Shown piece by piece: positions 1 to 6,258 of a stretch of 7,269 bases of DNA. The translations under genes were made by a program, and so were the position numbers. A model generated the notes under the pieces. The model saw nothing but the letters and a program-made list of their open reading frames with translations. It was not told the DNA's origin and ran no database searches. Within the stretch, counting starts at the first letter, position 1. Every line of letters begins with the position of its first letter. The DNA comes from Flavobacterium sp. (GTDB lineage: Bacteria > Bacteroidota > Bacteroidia > Flavobacteriales > Flavobacteriaceae). The stretch lies in assembly GCA_004296145.1 (NCBI GenBank), contig SEBM01000203.1, positions 1 to 7,269 on the forward strand, in the 5' to 3' direction.

Positions 1-397
1 GAATATCATAAAATCCGGTTGCTATAATTACGTTTTTAGCTTGATACGTATTTTTATCTGTTTCAATTTTAAAAGATTCATTTTCAAGTTTTTTTACTTC
101 AAAAACTTTTTCAAACAAATTAATATTGAAATTAAAATACCTGTGGATATTTCGATAATATTCTAAAGCTTCCTGGCGTCCGGGTTTTGGAGCCAGACAA
201 TTGAACGGAATATCACCAATCTCCAATCTTTCTGCAGTAGAGAAAAAAGTCATATACAAAGGATAATTGAAAATACTGTTTACAATTGCGCCTTTTTCTA
301 TAACTAAATAATGTAGATTTTTCTTTTGAGCTTCTATCGCGCAGGCCAAACCAATCGGGCCGCCTCCGACAATTATCAAATCATATTGTTCTGTCAT
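1..397 (-). CDS. YpdA-type FAD/NAD(P)-dependent oxidoreductase (5' part only, cut by the window edge)
   Basis: Only the first 132 codons are present; the family is usually about 320 residues, so more than half lies outside the window. The start is ATG at 397..395. The N-terminus begins MTEQYDLIIVGGGPIGLACA, with the dinucleotide-binding GGGPIG loop at residues 11-16 and an acidic strand end near E34 (LVIEKG) that typically contacts the FAD ribose. The stretch YPLYMTFFST (45-54) and the ATGFYD motif (126-131) match my memory of the YpdA group, annotated as putative bacillithiol-disulfide reductases that use NADPH to recycle an oxidised low-molecular-weight thiol in the cytoplasm. Generic thioredoxin-reductase-like flavoproteins share the nucleotide-binding features, so the exact substrate is inferred. 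It starts 7 bases after the CYTH gene stop, so the two are probably co-transcribed. The missing C-terminal half prevents checking the rest of the fold. Confidence 0.85.
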   Translation of the reverse strand, partial: MTEQYDLIIVGGGPIGLACAIEAQKKNLHYLVIEKGAIVNSIFNYPLYMTFFSTAERLEIGDIPFNCLAPKPGRQEALEYYRNIHRYFNFNINLFEKVFEVKKLENESFKIETDKNTYQAKNVIIATGFYDI

Positions 398-404
398 AAC
401 GATT

Positions 405-875
405 TTATTTCCAGTCTTTAAAAGGATTTTTACTCAAATACGCATTGTAATAACGTTCATCGTTTGTTACTTCCTCTCCAAGCCATTCTGGTTTGTCAAA
501 AGATTCCGTTTCTGATTTCAGTTCGATTTCAGCCATAACTAATCCTTCATTATCACCATAAAATTCATCAATTTCAAAAATATGATTTCCTGATTTTACT
601 TCAAAACGGGTCTTTTCTATTTTCCCTTTTTCGCATAATTTAAGTAATTCCTGAGCTTCATCAACCGGAATTTCATTTTCCCATTCAAAGCGAGTCATTC
701 CGCCGTGATGGCCAATACCTTTTATTGTAATAAATGCTCTTTGGCCTTTAATTCTAACACGAACTGTCCTTTCAGGAATAGAGCTTAAATATCCCTGAGC
801 AATTTTATTTTGAGTAAAAGCCTGTTCTTTAAAATCATCAGATTTTACAAGAAACTTTCTTTCAATTTCAACCAT
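405..875 (-). CDS. CYTH-domain protein, TTM-type triphosphate phosphohydrolase
   Basis: This is a 156-residue protein when started at ATG 875..873. That start places the diagnostic ExExK motif at the very N-terminus (MVEIERKFLV, E3, E5, K7), as in other small bacterial CYTH proteins. A longer reading frame reaches an ATG at 944, but its extra 23 residues have no family counterpart and overlap a candidate promoter. Further tunnel residues are visible in order: R36/R39/R41 (RTVRVRI), T50 and K52 (TIKG), E64 and E66 (FEWE), K88/R90 (KTR), E101 and D103 (EIDEF), and E116/E118 (AEIEL). These alternating charged strands form the triphosphate tunnel, and characterised relatives hydrolyse inorganic triphosphate with Mg2+ or Mn2+. 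The substrate here is inferred; adenylate cyclase or thiamine-triphosphatase activity is possible in the superfamily but less likely at this length. It is cytoplasmic, with no signal peptide. A YpdA-like gene follows after 7 bases. Confidence 0.88.
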   Translation of the reverse strand: MVEIERKFLVKSDDFKEQAFTQNKIAQGYLSSIPERTVRVRIKGQRAFITIKGIGHHGGMTRFEWENEIPVDEAQELLKLCEKGKIEKTRFEVKSGNHIFEIDEFYGDNEGLVMAEIELKSETESFDKPEWLGEEVTNDERYYNAYLSKNPFKDWK

Positions 876-941
876 TTTGATGTTTAAATTTATTTTATGC
901 AAGTTACTCATTTTTATTGAGTCACTGATTTTGACATTCTT

Positions 942-969
942 CAAAGTTTATCAAAATGAAGTATATCAA
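942..969 (-). promoter_or_regulatory. Candidate promoter for the CYTH-ypdA pair
   Basis: Read on the minus strand, TTG (969..967), a 16-base spacer and TAAACTTTG (950..942) resemble the Bacteroidota promoter pattern TTTG-N17-23-TAnnTTTG, except that the -7 element has one extra base between TA and TTTG. If it is real, transcription would start near 935, giving a leader of about 60 bases before the ATG at 875. It would also exclude the upstream ATG at 944, supporting the shorter CYTH protein. The match is imperfect and the region is AT-rich, so chance is a real alternative. Confidence 0.3.
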
Positions 970-1037
970 GTAAGATTTAACGCATAATTAAAGATTAAAA
1001 TAACGGATTGTTAACTTATTACCCGTTTATTTTTGAT

Positions 1038-1045
1038 TAAATTTG
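1038..1045 (+). promoter_or_regulatory. Candidate -7 promoter element (TAAATTTG) for the helix-hairpin-helix gene
   Basis: TAAATTTG is an exact match to the Bacteroidota -7 consensus TAnnTTTG and lies in the divergent spacer, 84 bases before the ATG at 1130. Transcription would begin near 1050-1052 and leave a leader of roughly 78 bases. The -33 element is poor: the nearest TTG is at 1008-1010, 27 bases upstream instead of about 17-23. The rest of the spacer 876-1129 holds no open reading frame that looks coding. Confidence 0.35.
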
Positions 1046-1129
1046 AGTGAATTAGAATAAAAAACTGAAAAAATTCGAACTCAAAACACATCAAACCTGT
1101 TGTGAAATATTAATCAAAAATATACAAAC

Positions 1130-1675
1130 ATGAATATACCCAATGTATTAGTACCCGCAATAGTTGGTTTAATCTGTGGAATTTTAGGATACTTGCTAGG
1201 GCGAATGAATTCAAAAAAAGACGATTCACTTGCATCTTCATTACAAGCTGATCTTGATGCCAGCAAAGCAAACACAAAGAATTTAACAACCCGAATTTCG
1301 GCGCTGGAAGCTGAATTATCATACAAGGAAATAAACAATTCTATACAATCACCTGTCACAGAAGAACCTATTCAGGCGTTTGATAGTTCTGTTGCAGCCA
1401 ATGTTTTAAATAAAAACATTCAGGAAAATGACTTAAAAATTATTGAAGGAGTCGGGCCAATAATTGAAAACTTATTGAATGACGCCGGAATCAAATCCTG
1501 GTATGATTTATCTGTGACTTCAACAGAAGATCTACAGGCAATCTTGGATGCCAGAGGAGAAAATGATGGTATTAATAATCCGAGCACGTGGGCAAAACAA
1601 GCTTCGTATGCTTATGAAGGAAAATGGCTGGAGTTAAATGAATGGCAGGAAAATTTGCGGAGTGGAAAAGAATAA
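1130..1675 (+). CDS. Membrane-anchored coiled-coil protein with C-terminal helix-hairpin-helix domain
   Basis: This 181-residue protein has three visible parts. Residues 6-24 form one hydrophobic helix with spaced glycines (G13, G17, G20, G24), followed by R25 and K29/K30, suggesting an N-in/C-out or signal-anchor helix. Residues 32-66 are charged and heptad-like (LQADLDASKAN, then TTRISALEAELSYKE), probably a short coiled coil. Residues 101-180 hold a helix-hairpin-helix-like domain: LKIIEGVGPIIENLLNDAGI (102-121) has the hairpin GVGP at 107-110, and a conserved-looking tail has the WAKQA and YEGKWLELNEWQ patterns. The domain resembles proteins annotated as 'flap endonuclease-1-like 5' DNA nuclease' (COG3743), but no nuclease active-site cluster is visible, so I do not assign catalysis. 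It could bind DNA near the membrane or act as a structural envelope protein. It stands alone on the plus strand, ends at a hairpin terminator, and has an A-rich leader without a Shine-Dalgarno sequence. Confidence 0.85.
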   Translation: MNIPNVLVPAIVGLICGILGYLLGRMNSKKDDSLASSLQADLDASKANTKNLTTRISALEAELSYKEINNSIQSPVTEEPIQAFDSSVAANVLNKNIQENDLKIIEGVGPIIENLLNDAGIKSWYDLSVTSTEDLQAILDARGENDGINNPSTWAKQASYAYEGKWLELNEWQENLRSGKE

Positions 1676-1689
1676 ATAACGAATTTTAT

Positions 1690-1715
1690 AAAGCTGGCTT
1701 TTGGTCAGCTTTTTT
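1690..1715. terminator. Rho-independent terminator between convergent genes
   Basis: A 9-bp stem pairs 1690-1698 (AAAGCTGGC) with 1704-1712 (GTCAGCTTT), with one G-T pair on the plus strand and a 5-base TTTTG loop. It is followed by a T tract (six T at 1710-1715, partly in the stem). It lies 15 bases after the plus-strand gene's stop and its T tract touches the menC stop codon at 1716..1714. It is strongest for the plus-strand transcript. In the other direction the hairpin is followed by only TTTATAAAATT, so termination of menC mRNA there is plausible but weaker. Confidence 0.8.
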
Positions 1716-2760
1716 ATTCTTTTTCAAGAAAATCAGATTTCCAGTTTTTAGAAGTGTTATACCATAATTGTCCATTCAAAACTTCCAGAGGACAATCAAA
1801 ATTATTGGTATAAAGCGCTCCTGTCCCTAGACCTTGTGGCATTTTTGAATTTTGCAAAAATGTCCATTGTGCAATAGCATTAAGTCCAATATTACTTTCT
1901 AAAGCAGAAGTGATCCACCAGCCAATATTGTATTTATCTGCAAGCGTGATCCATTCCTGAGTTCCTCTGAAACCTCCAATAAAACTTGGTTTTAAAATAA
2001 CATACTGAGGTTTGATTTTCTGCAACAGTTTTTCTTTTTCTTCGAATGAAAAAACACCAATTAATTCTTCATCTAAAGCAATTGGGAAAGGTGTGACTTT
2101 ACACAAATCTGACATTGCTTCCTGATTGCCTTTTTTAATTGGCTGTTCGATACTATGTAATTGAAATTTATGAAGTTGATTGAGTTTATCTAAAGCTTCG
2201 TCTAAAGCAAAAGCGCCATTGGCATCAACTCTTATTTCTATCTTTTCAGCTGAAAAATGGTTCCTTATAAATTGTAATAATTCTAATTCTTTTTGAAAAT
2301 CAATGGCACCAATTTTAAGTTTTATGCAATTAAAACCATCTGCCAGTTTTTCTTCAATTTGCTCTTTCATGAAGGAAGCTTCTCCCATCCAAACTAAACC
2401 ATTAATTGCAATTGATTTTGAATTATTCGTAAAACCAGACGGAAATAACAAATAAGGATTTTCACTTTTTAATGATAAAAAAGCCATTTCTATTCCGAAT
2501 TGAATAGAAGGAAATTCCAGTAAAGCTTCCCAAAGTGCTGTTTCTCCTAAGTGAACATTTTCACATGCCCATTTTAGTTTTTCTTCATAATCATCACGAT
2601 CATCGGCACTTAATCCTCTCAAAATACCGCACTCGCCTATTCCTTTTTTACCGTTTTGTTCTAAAACAATAAACCAGGTTTCTTTTTCAGTCATAATACC
2701 TCTCGACGTTCCCGACGGACGCTTAAATTCGAGCATGTATTTGTGGTATGTGGCGAGCAT
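1714..2760 (-). CDS. menC: o-succinylbenzoate synthase
   Basis: MenC dehydrates SHCHC to o-succinylbenzoate in menaquinone biosynthesis; it belongs to the enolase superfamily and is cytoplasmic. The 348-residue protein shows the complete superfamily signature in the barrel domain: the KLK pair (K147, K149) following DGFNCI, the three metal ligands D179 (VDANGAF), E205 (SIEQP) and D230 (ALDEE), and the opposite-face lysine K257 (ILKPSFIGG). The capping domain fills about residues 1-120, including GECG at 42-45. Length is typical. The start at 2760 gives an N-terminus (MLATYHKYMLEFKRPSGTSR) whose strand continues directly into the capping domain; later Met codons would remove it. Muconate cycloisomerase or dipeptide epimerase share the motifs, but menA and menB on the same strand decide for MenC. 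The preceding TPR gene ends 48 bases upstream, with an 8-base tandem repeat between them. Confidence 0.95.
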   Translation of the reverse strand: MLATYHKYMLEFKRPSGTSRGIMTEKETWFIVLEQNGKKGIGECGILRGLSADDRDDYEEKLKWACENVHLGETALWEALLEFPSIQFGIEMAFLSLKSENPYLLFPSGFTNNSKSIAINGLVWMGEASFMKEQIEEKLADGFNCIKLKIGAIDFQKELELLQFIRNHFSAEKIEIRVDANGAFALDEALDKLNQLHKFQLHSIEQPIKKGNQEAMSDLCKVTPFPIALDEELIGVFSFEEKEKLLQKIKPQYVILKPSFIGGFRGTQEWITLADKYNIGWWITSALESNIGLNAIAQWTFLQNSKMPQGLGTGALYTNNFDCPLEVLNGQLWYNTSKNWKSDFLEKE

Positions 2761-2769
2761 TTTTTTAAG

Positions 2770-2801
2770 GTTCTAAGTTGCTAAGTTTCAGAGATACTGA
2801 G
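2770..2801. repeat. Four 8-base tandem units (consensus NTNCTRAG-like) between the TPR gene and menC
   Basis: The plus strand reads four contiguous octamers, GTTCTAAG, TTGCTAAG, TTTCAGAG and ATACTGAG, flanked by T6 (2761-2766) and T9 (2802-2810). Every unit ends in AG and the last five bases are CTAAG, CTAAG, CAGAG and CTGAG. It fills most of the 48-base spacer and abuts the TPR gene stop codon. All units point the same way, so it does not fold into an obvious hairpin. It resembles short-period intergenic repeats I associate with Flavobacterium genomes, but I cannot confirm copies elsewhere. Confidence 0.7.
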
Positions 2802-2808
2802 TTTTTTT

Positions 2809-4008
2809 TTAGAAAAGCTTTAGTACTTTTTCGTAATCTTTAGATTGTATTCCGGCTTTTTGAAAAGTTGCAAAATCCAATTTGGTTTTGTCTGTCCAGC
2901 TTAGACTATCAGTTACGTTTTGATTTTGGTATTTTTTGTAAATCGATTTTGCTGCACTATAATCGTCGTTTAAAAGATAAACGTGAGCAAGATTTAGTTT
3001 TACCAATAGTTCTGTGTCATCAAGTTTTTCGCCTTCCTGCAAAGTTTTAATTGCTTTTGCATATTGTTTGGTCAAAATGTAGCAATAACCAATGGAGCTG
3101 TAATCCAACGCAGTAGCTTTTCCATCATTAATAATCGTGTTTAATTTTGGAATAGCTTCGTTGTATTTTTGCAGTTTGATTAAAGTTGCTATTTGAGTTC
3201 TCAAATCATTATAAACGTTTTTAGAAATGTCAGCGTCATTATAACAGGCATTTCCAAAATCTTTATAGACTTTGTTTTTTTCAATCGGTAATAATTTCTG
3301 AAATTCAGAATAACGATATTGTTTTATGATTTTGTTTAAAATGCAAACACAAAAATCATCAGAATTGGCCATTTTCTGAGCCATTGTGGATGTTTTGCAT
3401 AAACTTATAATTTCATTTTTATTATCCTGGTTCCAACCTCGGTTTAGTTTTGTATCCACCCACGGCACAACTTCAAGAACAATTTTTTGGCTCAAAATCC
3501 AGTTTTTGCTTTCAAAACCAAACCAGATTGTTGTTGTATTTTGTTTCAGACAAGATGATTTGTCCAACGATAATCTTTTGGCATCTTTGCTTACCGGCTC
3601 AGACTGCACAAAACAGGCTCCATCTGTTTTTCCGTCTGCCACATATTTTTTTGCTTCTTCGTTTGATGTAAAAATGGAATACGTACATTCATCATCTCCG
3701 GAAATTTTAGACATTAAAAAAACAGCCCCGGCAGAACCCTGACCAATTCCATAAGGATCCGGAATCGCTTTTAGTACAGAAACCAGGCTATTTGTCATTT
3801 CCTGATTTTTGTCTAAAAGTGTAACTCTGTAAACAATTTCGGTAGTTCCAACTGGCAAATCTTCTGTATTTACAGTAATTCGGTCACCCGCAGAAACCAG
3901 AAATTCTCTTGTTGTAGCACGTTCCTTGTCCCAATAACCGTCTTTTTGAGCATAAGAACTATAAAAAGAAATAATCGAAAAGAATAAAACTAATTTTCTA
4001 AGAGTCAT
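2809..4008 (-). CDS. Secreted TPR-repeat protein with central Cys-containing helical domain, function unknown
   Basis: This 399-residue protein is probably exported. Residues 1-20 form a signal peptide: a basic start (TLRK), a hydrophobic core (LVLFFSIISF) and a likely signal peptidase I site after SSYA, before QKDG. There is no lipobox Cys. Residues 21-190 form an uncharacterised, probably beta-rich domain. Residues about 195-257 form a helical segment with C204, the CVC pair C220/C222 and C255, containing LNKIIKQYRYSEFQKLLP; segments of this Cys-x-Cys type recur in Bacteroidota secreted proteins. Residues about 266-368 hold three TPR-like helix pairs (LIKLQKYNEAIPKLNTII, then GYCYILTKQYAKAIKTL, then AHVYLLNDDYSAAKSIY), usually protein-binding. 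The total of eight cysteines allows disulfides in the periplasm. It follows the DUF2199 gene by 11 bases, so it is very probably in the same transcript. No enzymatic motif is visible, and a link to menaquinone synthesis is not supported beyond position. Confidence 0.85.
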   Translation of the reverse strand: MTLRKLVLFFSIISFYSSYAQKDGYWDKERATTREFLVSAGDRITVNTEDLPVGTTEIVYRVTLLDKNQEMTNSLVSVLKAIPDPYGIGQGSAGAVFLMSKISGDDECTYSIFTSNEEAKKYVADGKTDGACFVQSEPVSKDAKRLSLDKSSCLKQNTTTIWFGFESKNWILSQKIVLEVVPWVDTKLNRGWNQDNKNEIISLCKTSTMAQKMANSDDFCVCILNKIIKQYRYSEFQKLLPIEKNKVYKDFGNACYNDADISKNVYNDLRTQIATLIKLQKYNEAIPKLNTIINDGKATALDYSSIGYCYILTKQYAKAIKTLQEGEKLDDTELLVKLNLAHVYLLNDDYSAAKSIYKKYQNQNVTDSLSWTDKTKLDFATFQKAGIQSKDYEKVLKLF

Positions 4009-4019
4009 ATTTATGAATT

Positions 4020-4538
4020 TTATTTGGTAGGATTCATCATATTTTGAATTCTTTTCTCAGCCTCTTCCTTGGAAATTCCATTATAAAAATCTTTTACAAA
4101 AGGGTGATCAAAATCATCGTGGGGAAAAATTACAGGTCTGTTGTTTCCTTTTTGAGTTACAACGGTGGTTGGAATACTTTTAGAAAATTCATATCCGCTT
4201 ATGTTATTACTTAACCATCCAAAATATTGTGTTTCATGATTCTCGTTGTCAAAATTTTCAAGATAATCTTCAAAACTTTTTTCGCTCAGAGAAACCCATA
4301 AACCATATTCTAAATCCTCACAATGATCATTTACTTTCTGGAATAATACACAACGTATGAATCTGGCAACTTCTCCATCAGGATATTTGATGACACAAAA
4401 ATCTTCATCTATAACCGCTATCTCTTCTTTTTCTTCTTCAGAAAGCCAGTAATAATTATTTGGTGAACTATATGCGAGTGACGGCCATCCTTCGTGTTGT
4501 TGACCACAGCATTCACAAATATAAGTTGTGTTGTCCAT
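4020..4538 (-). CDS. DUF2199 family protein with N-terminal Cys/His cluster
   Basis: The 172-residue cytoplasmic protein matches the DUF2199 pattern: an N-terminal YxCxCCGxxH cluster (C8, C10, C11, H15), then PNNYYWLSEEEKEE (26-39), a DFCVI strand (46-50), RFIR (59-62), the family block GLWVSLSEKSFEDYLE (79-94), YFGWLSN (105-111) and a late FPHDDFDHPF stretch (138-147). The Cys/His cluster resembles a metal-binding knuckle, probably zinc, but the rest of a four-ligand site is not obvious. Function is unknown across the family. AGGA lies directly against the ATG, too close for an ideal Shine-Dalgarno sequence. It starts 46 bases after the UPF0173 gene and ends 11 bases before the secreted TPR gene, so it likely belongs to the men transcript. 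A relation to menaquinone synthesis cannot be inferred from its sequence. Confidence 0.88.
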   Translation of the reverse strand: MDNTTYICECCGQQHEGWPSLAYSSPNNYYWLSEEEKEEIAVIDEDFCVIKYPDGEVARFIRCVLFQKVNDHCEDLEYGLWVSLSEKSFEDYLENFDNENHETQYFGWLSNNISGYEFSKSIPTTVVTQKGNNRPVIFPHDDFDHPFVKDFYNGISKEEAEKRIQNMMNPTK

Positions 4539-4584
4539 TTCCTAATTTTATTGGTAACGAATCACTCGCCCCGCTCTTCATAAA

Positions 4585-5262
4585 TTATAATTCTATTGAT
4601 TCTCCTATTTGAAGAAGCATTAAATCTTTTCCTTTATTGAAAAATTTACGGATTGCATCTTCATGATTAATTTCTATATAACCAAAAGTATCAAAGTGAT
4701 AACCCAGGATTTTATCGCATTCTATAAAGTCTGAAGCAATAATTGCATCTTCGACATCCATTGTAAAATTGTTTCCGATTGGAAGAATTGCCAAATCAAG
4801 TTTAGTTCTCAACGGAATTAATTTCATATCATAAGTAAGCGCTGTATCTCCGGCAATATAAATGTTTTTATGCTCGCCTTCGATTACAAAACCTCCGGGA
4901 TTCCCTCCGTAACTTCCATCAGGAAAAGAACTTGAGTGAATTGCGTTTACATATTTTACTTTTCCGAAATCAAATTTCCAGCTTCCACCGTGATTCATCG
5001 GGTGTGCATTGAAACCTAATTTTGCGTAGTAACTTGTTATTTCTGCATTAGAAACAATTACTGCATTTGTATTTTTAGCAATAGCTTCTACGTCCAGAAC
5101 GTGATCGCCATGTGCGTGTGTAAGTAAAATATAATCGGCTTTTAAAGTATTTATGTCGATTGCCGCAGCCTGCGGATTTCCGGTAATAAAAGGGTCTACA
5201 ATAATATGTTTTCCTCCAACTTCTATTCCTAAAGAGGCGTGTCCGTAAAAAGTGATTTTCAT
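4585..5262 (-). CDS. UPF0173-type metal-dependent hydrolase (metallo-beta-lactamase fold)
   Basis: The 225-residue protein has the standard length and motifs of the UPF0173 (YtkL-like) branch of the metallo-beta-lactamase superfamily. Visible elements are FYGHAS with H8, VDPFITGNP (22-30) with D23, the metal-binding THAHGDH at 48-54 (H49, H51, D53, H54), H109 (NAIHSS), the bridging D139 (IAGDT) and the late GYHFDTFG with H189. These support two bound metal ions, probably zinc, and hydrolase activity, but no substrate is established for this branch. It is cytoplasmic, with no signal peptide. It begins 27 bases after the menA stop, so it is likely co-transcribed with menA. A hydrolase beside men genes invites the idea of a thioesterase acting on DHNA-CoA, but that is only positional; known DHNA-CoA thioesterases have a hotdog fold. 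Confidence 0.92.
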   Translation of the reverse strand: MKITFYGHASLGIEVGGKHIIVDPFITGNPQAAAIDINTLKADYILLTHAHGDHVLDVEAIAKNTNAVIVSNAEITSYYAKLGFNAHPMNHGGSWKFDFGKVKYVNAIHSSSFPDGSYGGNPGGFVIEGEHKNIYIAGDTALTYDMKLIPLRTKLDLAILPIGNNFTMDVEDAIIASDFIECDKILGYHFDTFGYIEINHEDAIRKFFNKGKDLMLLQIGESIEL

Positions 5263-5289
5263 TTTGAAATGTTTAAAGTTGAACTAATG

Positions 5290-6252
5290 TTATCTTCCGC
5301 CTAAGAAGAGATTTACAATAATATCTGAGAATAATGAGATCATACAGATCGTTAACAGCAATGAAAGTAAAAAAGTACTTAATGCTAATTTTTTTAATTC
5401 CGGATCCAACAGTTTTGGTTCCTGATTCTTATAAACGGTAATTAAATGTTTTGTTAACGGCATATAAGCCAGTAAAAATAAGTATTGGTCAAAACGATAA
5501 TCGCTTAAAACAGCAAAAAGTAAGACCAAAACCATTGCAGTAATGATCAAAGTAAAATGATAAGTTTTTGCTTTTTTGCCACCAATTTGAACTACAATTG
5601 TGTTTTTTCCTGATTTTCTATCTGATTCCTCATCGCGCATATTGTTCAGATTTAAAACACCAACGCTTAATAAACCAATTGAAATGGCAGGCAAAATTAA
5701 AATTGGATCTACTTCTTTTGAATATAAAAAGTTAACGCCCAAAGTACTAACCAATCCGAAGAAAACGAAAACGAATACGTCTCCAAATCCTTTGTATCCG
5801 TAAGCTGAATTTCCTACTGTATAACGAATTGCCGAAGCTATCGCTGCTATTCCAAGTAAAAGGAAAAAGATTGAATAGCCGAAATTTGATTCGCCAAAAG
5901 CAAAATAAATTAAAGTTATTGCTGATAATAGTGTTAACACTGAAGTGATTATGATTGCCTTTTTCATGGCTTGCGGTGTAATTACACCACTCTGAATTGC
6001 TCTTTTTGGCCCAACTCTGTCTTCATTATCTGTTCCTTTTACACCATCTCCGTAATCATTTGCGAAATTGGATAAAACCTGTAAACCAAGTGTTGTTAAA
6101 AGTGCAAAACCAAAAATTTTCCAGCTAAAAACTTCTGTTGGGGTATTTATGGTTTCTGTTGGGTTGGATAGTGCATAAATACTACCTACTATAATACCGG
6201 AAACTGATAAAGGCAATGTGCGCAATCTGGCGGCTTCAATCCAATGTTTCAT
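5290..6252 (-). CDS. menA: 1,4-dihydroxy-2-naphthoate polyprenyltransferase
   Basis: MenA attaches a polyprenyl chain to 1,4-dihydroxy-2-naphthoate, releasing CO2 and diphosphate and giving demethylmenaquinol in the inner membrane. The 320-residue protein is a typical UbiA-superfamily member. The first Asp-rich, Mg-diphosphate motif is NDYGDG at 65-70 (D66, D69), followed by the MenA-type DNEDRVGPKRAIQSG (75-89). The second is NNMRDEESDRKSGKNT at 203-218 (D207, D211). About nine hydrophobic helices are visible, roughly at 11-28, 46-64, 97-116, 123-142, 156-175, 183-200, 231-249, 256-272 and 290-314. The start MKHWIEAARLRTLPLS agrees with the family and has an A-rich leader without a Shine-Dalgarno sequence. 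menB ends 100 bases upstream, and the spacer is filled by a long inverted repeat; the UPF0173 gene follows after 27 bases. UbiA and heme farnesyltransferases are excluded by the motif details and the men context. Confidence 0.96.
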   Translation of the reverse strand: MKHWIEAARLRTLPLSVSGIIVGSIYALSNPTETINTPTEVFSWKIFGFALLTTLGLQVLSNFANDYGDGVKGTDNEDRVGPKRAIQSGVITPQAMKKAIIITSVLTLLSAITLIYFAFGESNFGYSIFFLLLGIAAIASAIRYTVGNSAYGYKGFGDVFVFVFFGLVSTLGVNFLYSKEVDPILILPAISIGLLSVGVLNLNNMRDEESDRKSGKNTIVVQIGGKKAKTYHFTLIITAMVLVLLFAVLSDYRFDQYLFLLAYMPLTKHLITVYKNQEPKLLDPELKKLALSTFLLSLLLTICMISLFSDIIVNLFLGGR

Positions 6253-6258
6253 TTATTT

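Noticed and set aside
906..922. ACTCA/TGAGT hairpin in the CYTH leader
   Set aside because: The stem is only 5 bp with a 7-base AT-rich loop, which is common by chance.
1110..1359. Two minus-strand reading frames opposite the helix-hairpin-helix gene
   Set aside because: They lie antisense to a gene with clear domain structure, have no family features and no start context; they are shadows.
2770..2801. CRISPR-like array
   Set aside because: Units are 8 bases, contiguous and diverged, with no spacers and no cas genes nearby.
2868..3742. Three plus-strand frames opposite the TPR gene
   Set aside because: The translations are Phe/Leu/Ser-rich without domains, as expected from the complement of an AT-rich coding sequence.
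4539..4584. Locally GC-richer spacer between the UPF0173 and DUF2199 genes as an RNA element
   Set aside because: I could not find a stem longer than about 3 bp or any recognisable riboswitch core, so nothing is claimed.
5600..5803. Plus-strand frame opposite menA
   Set aside because: menA is certain here from its motifs and membrane helices; the antisense frame shows no independent signal.
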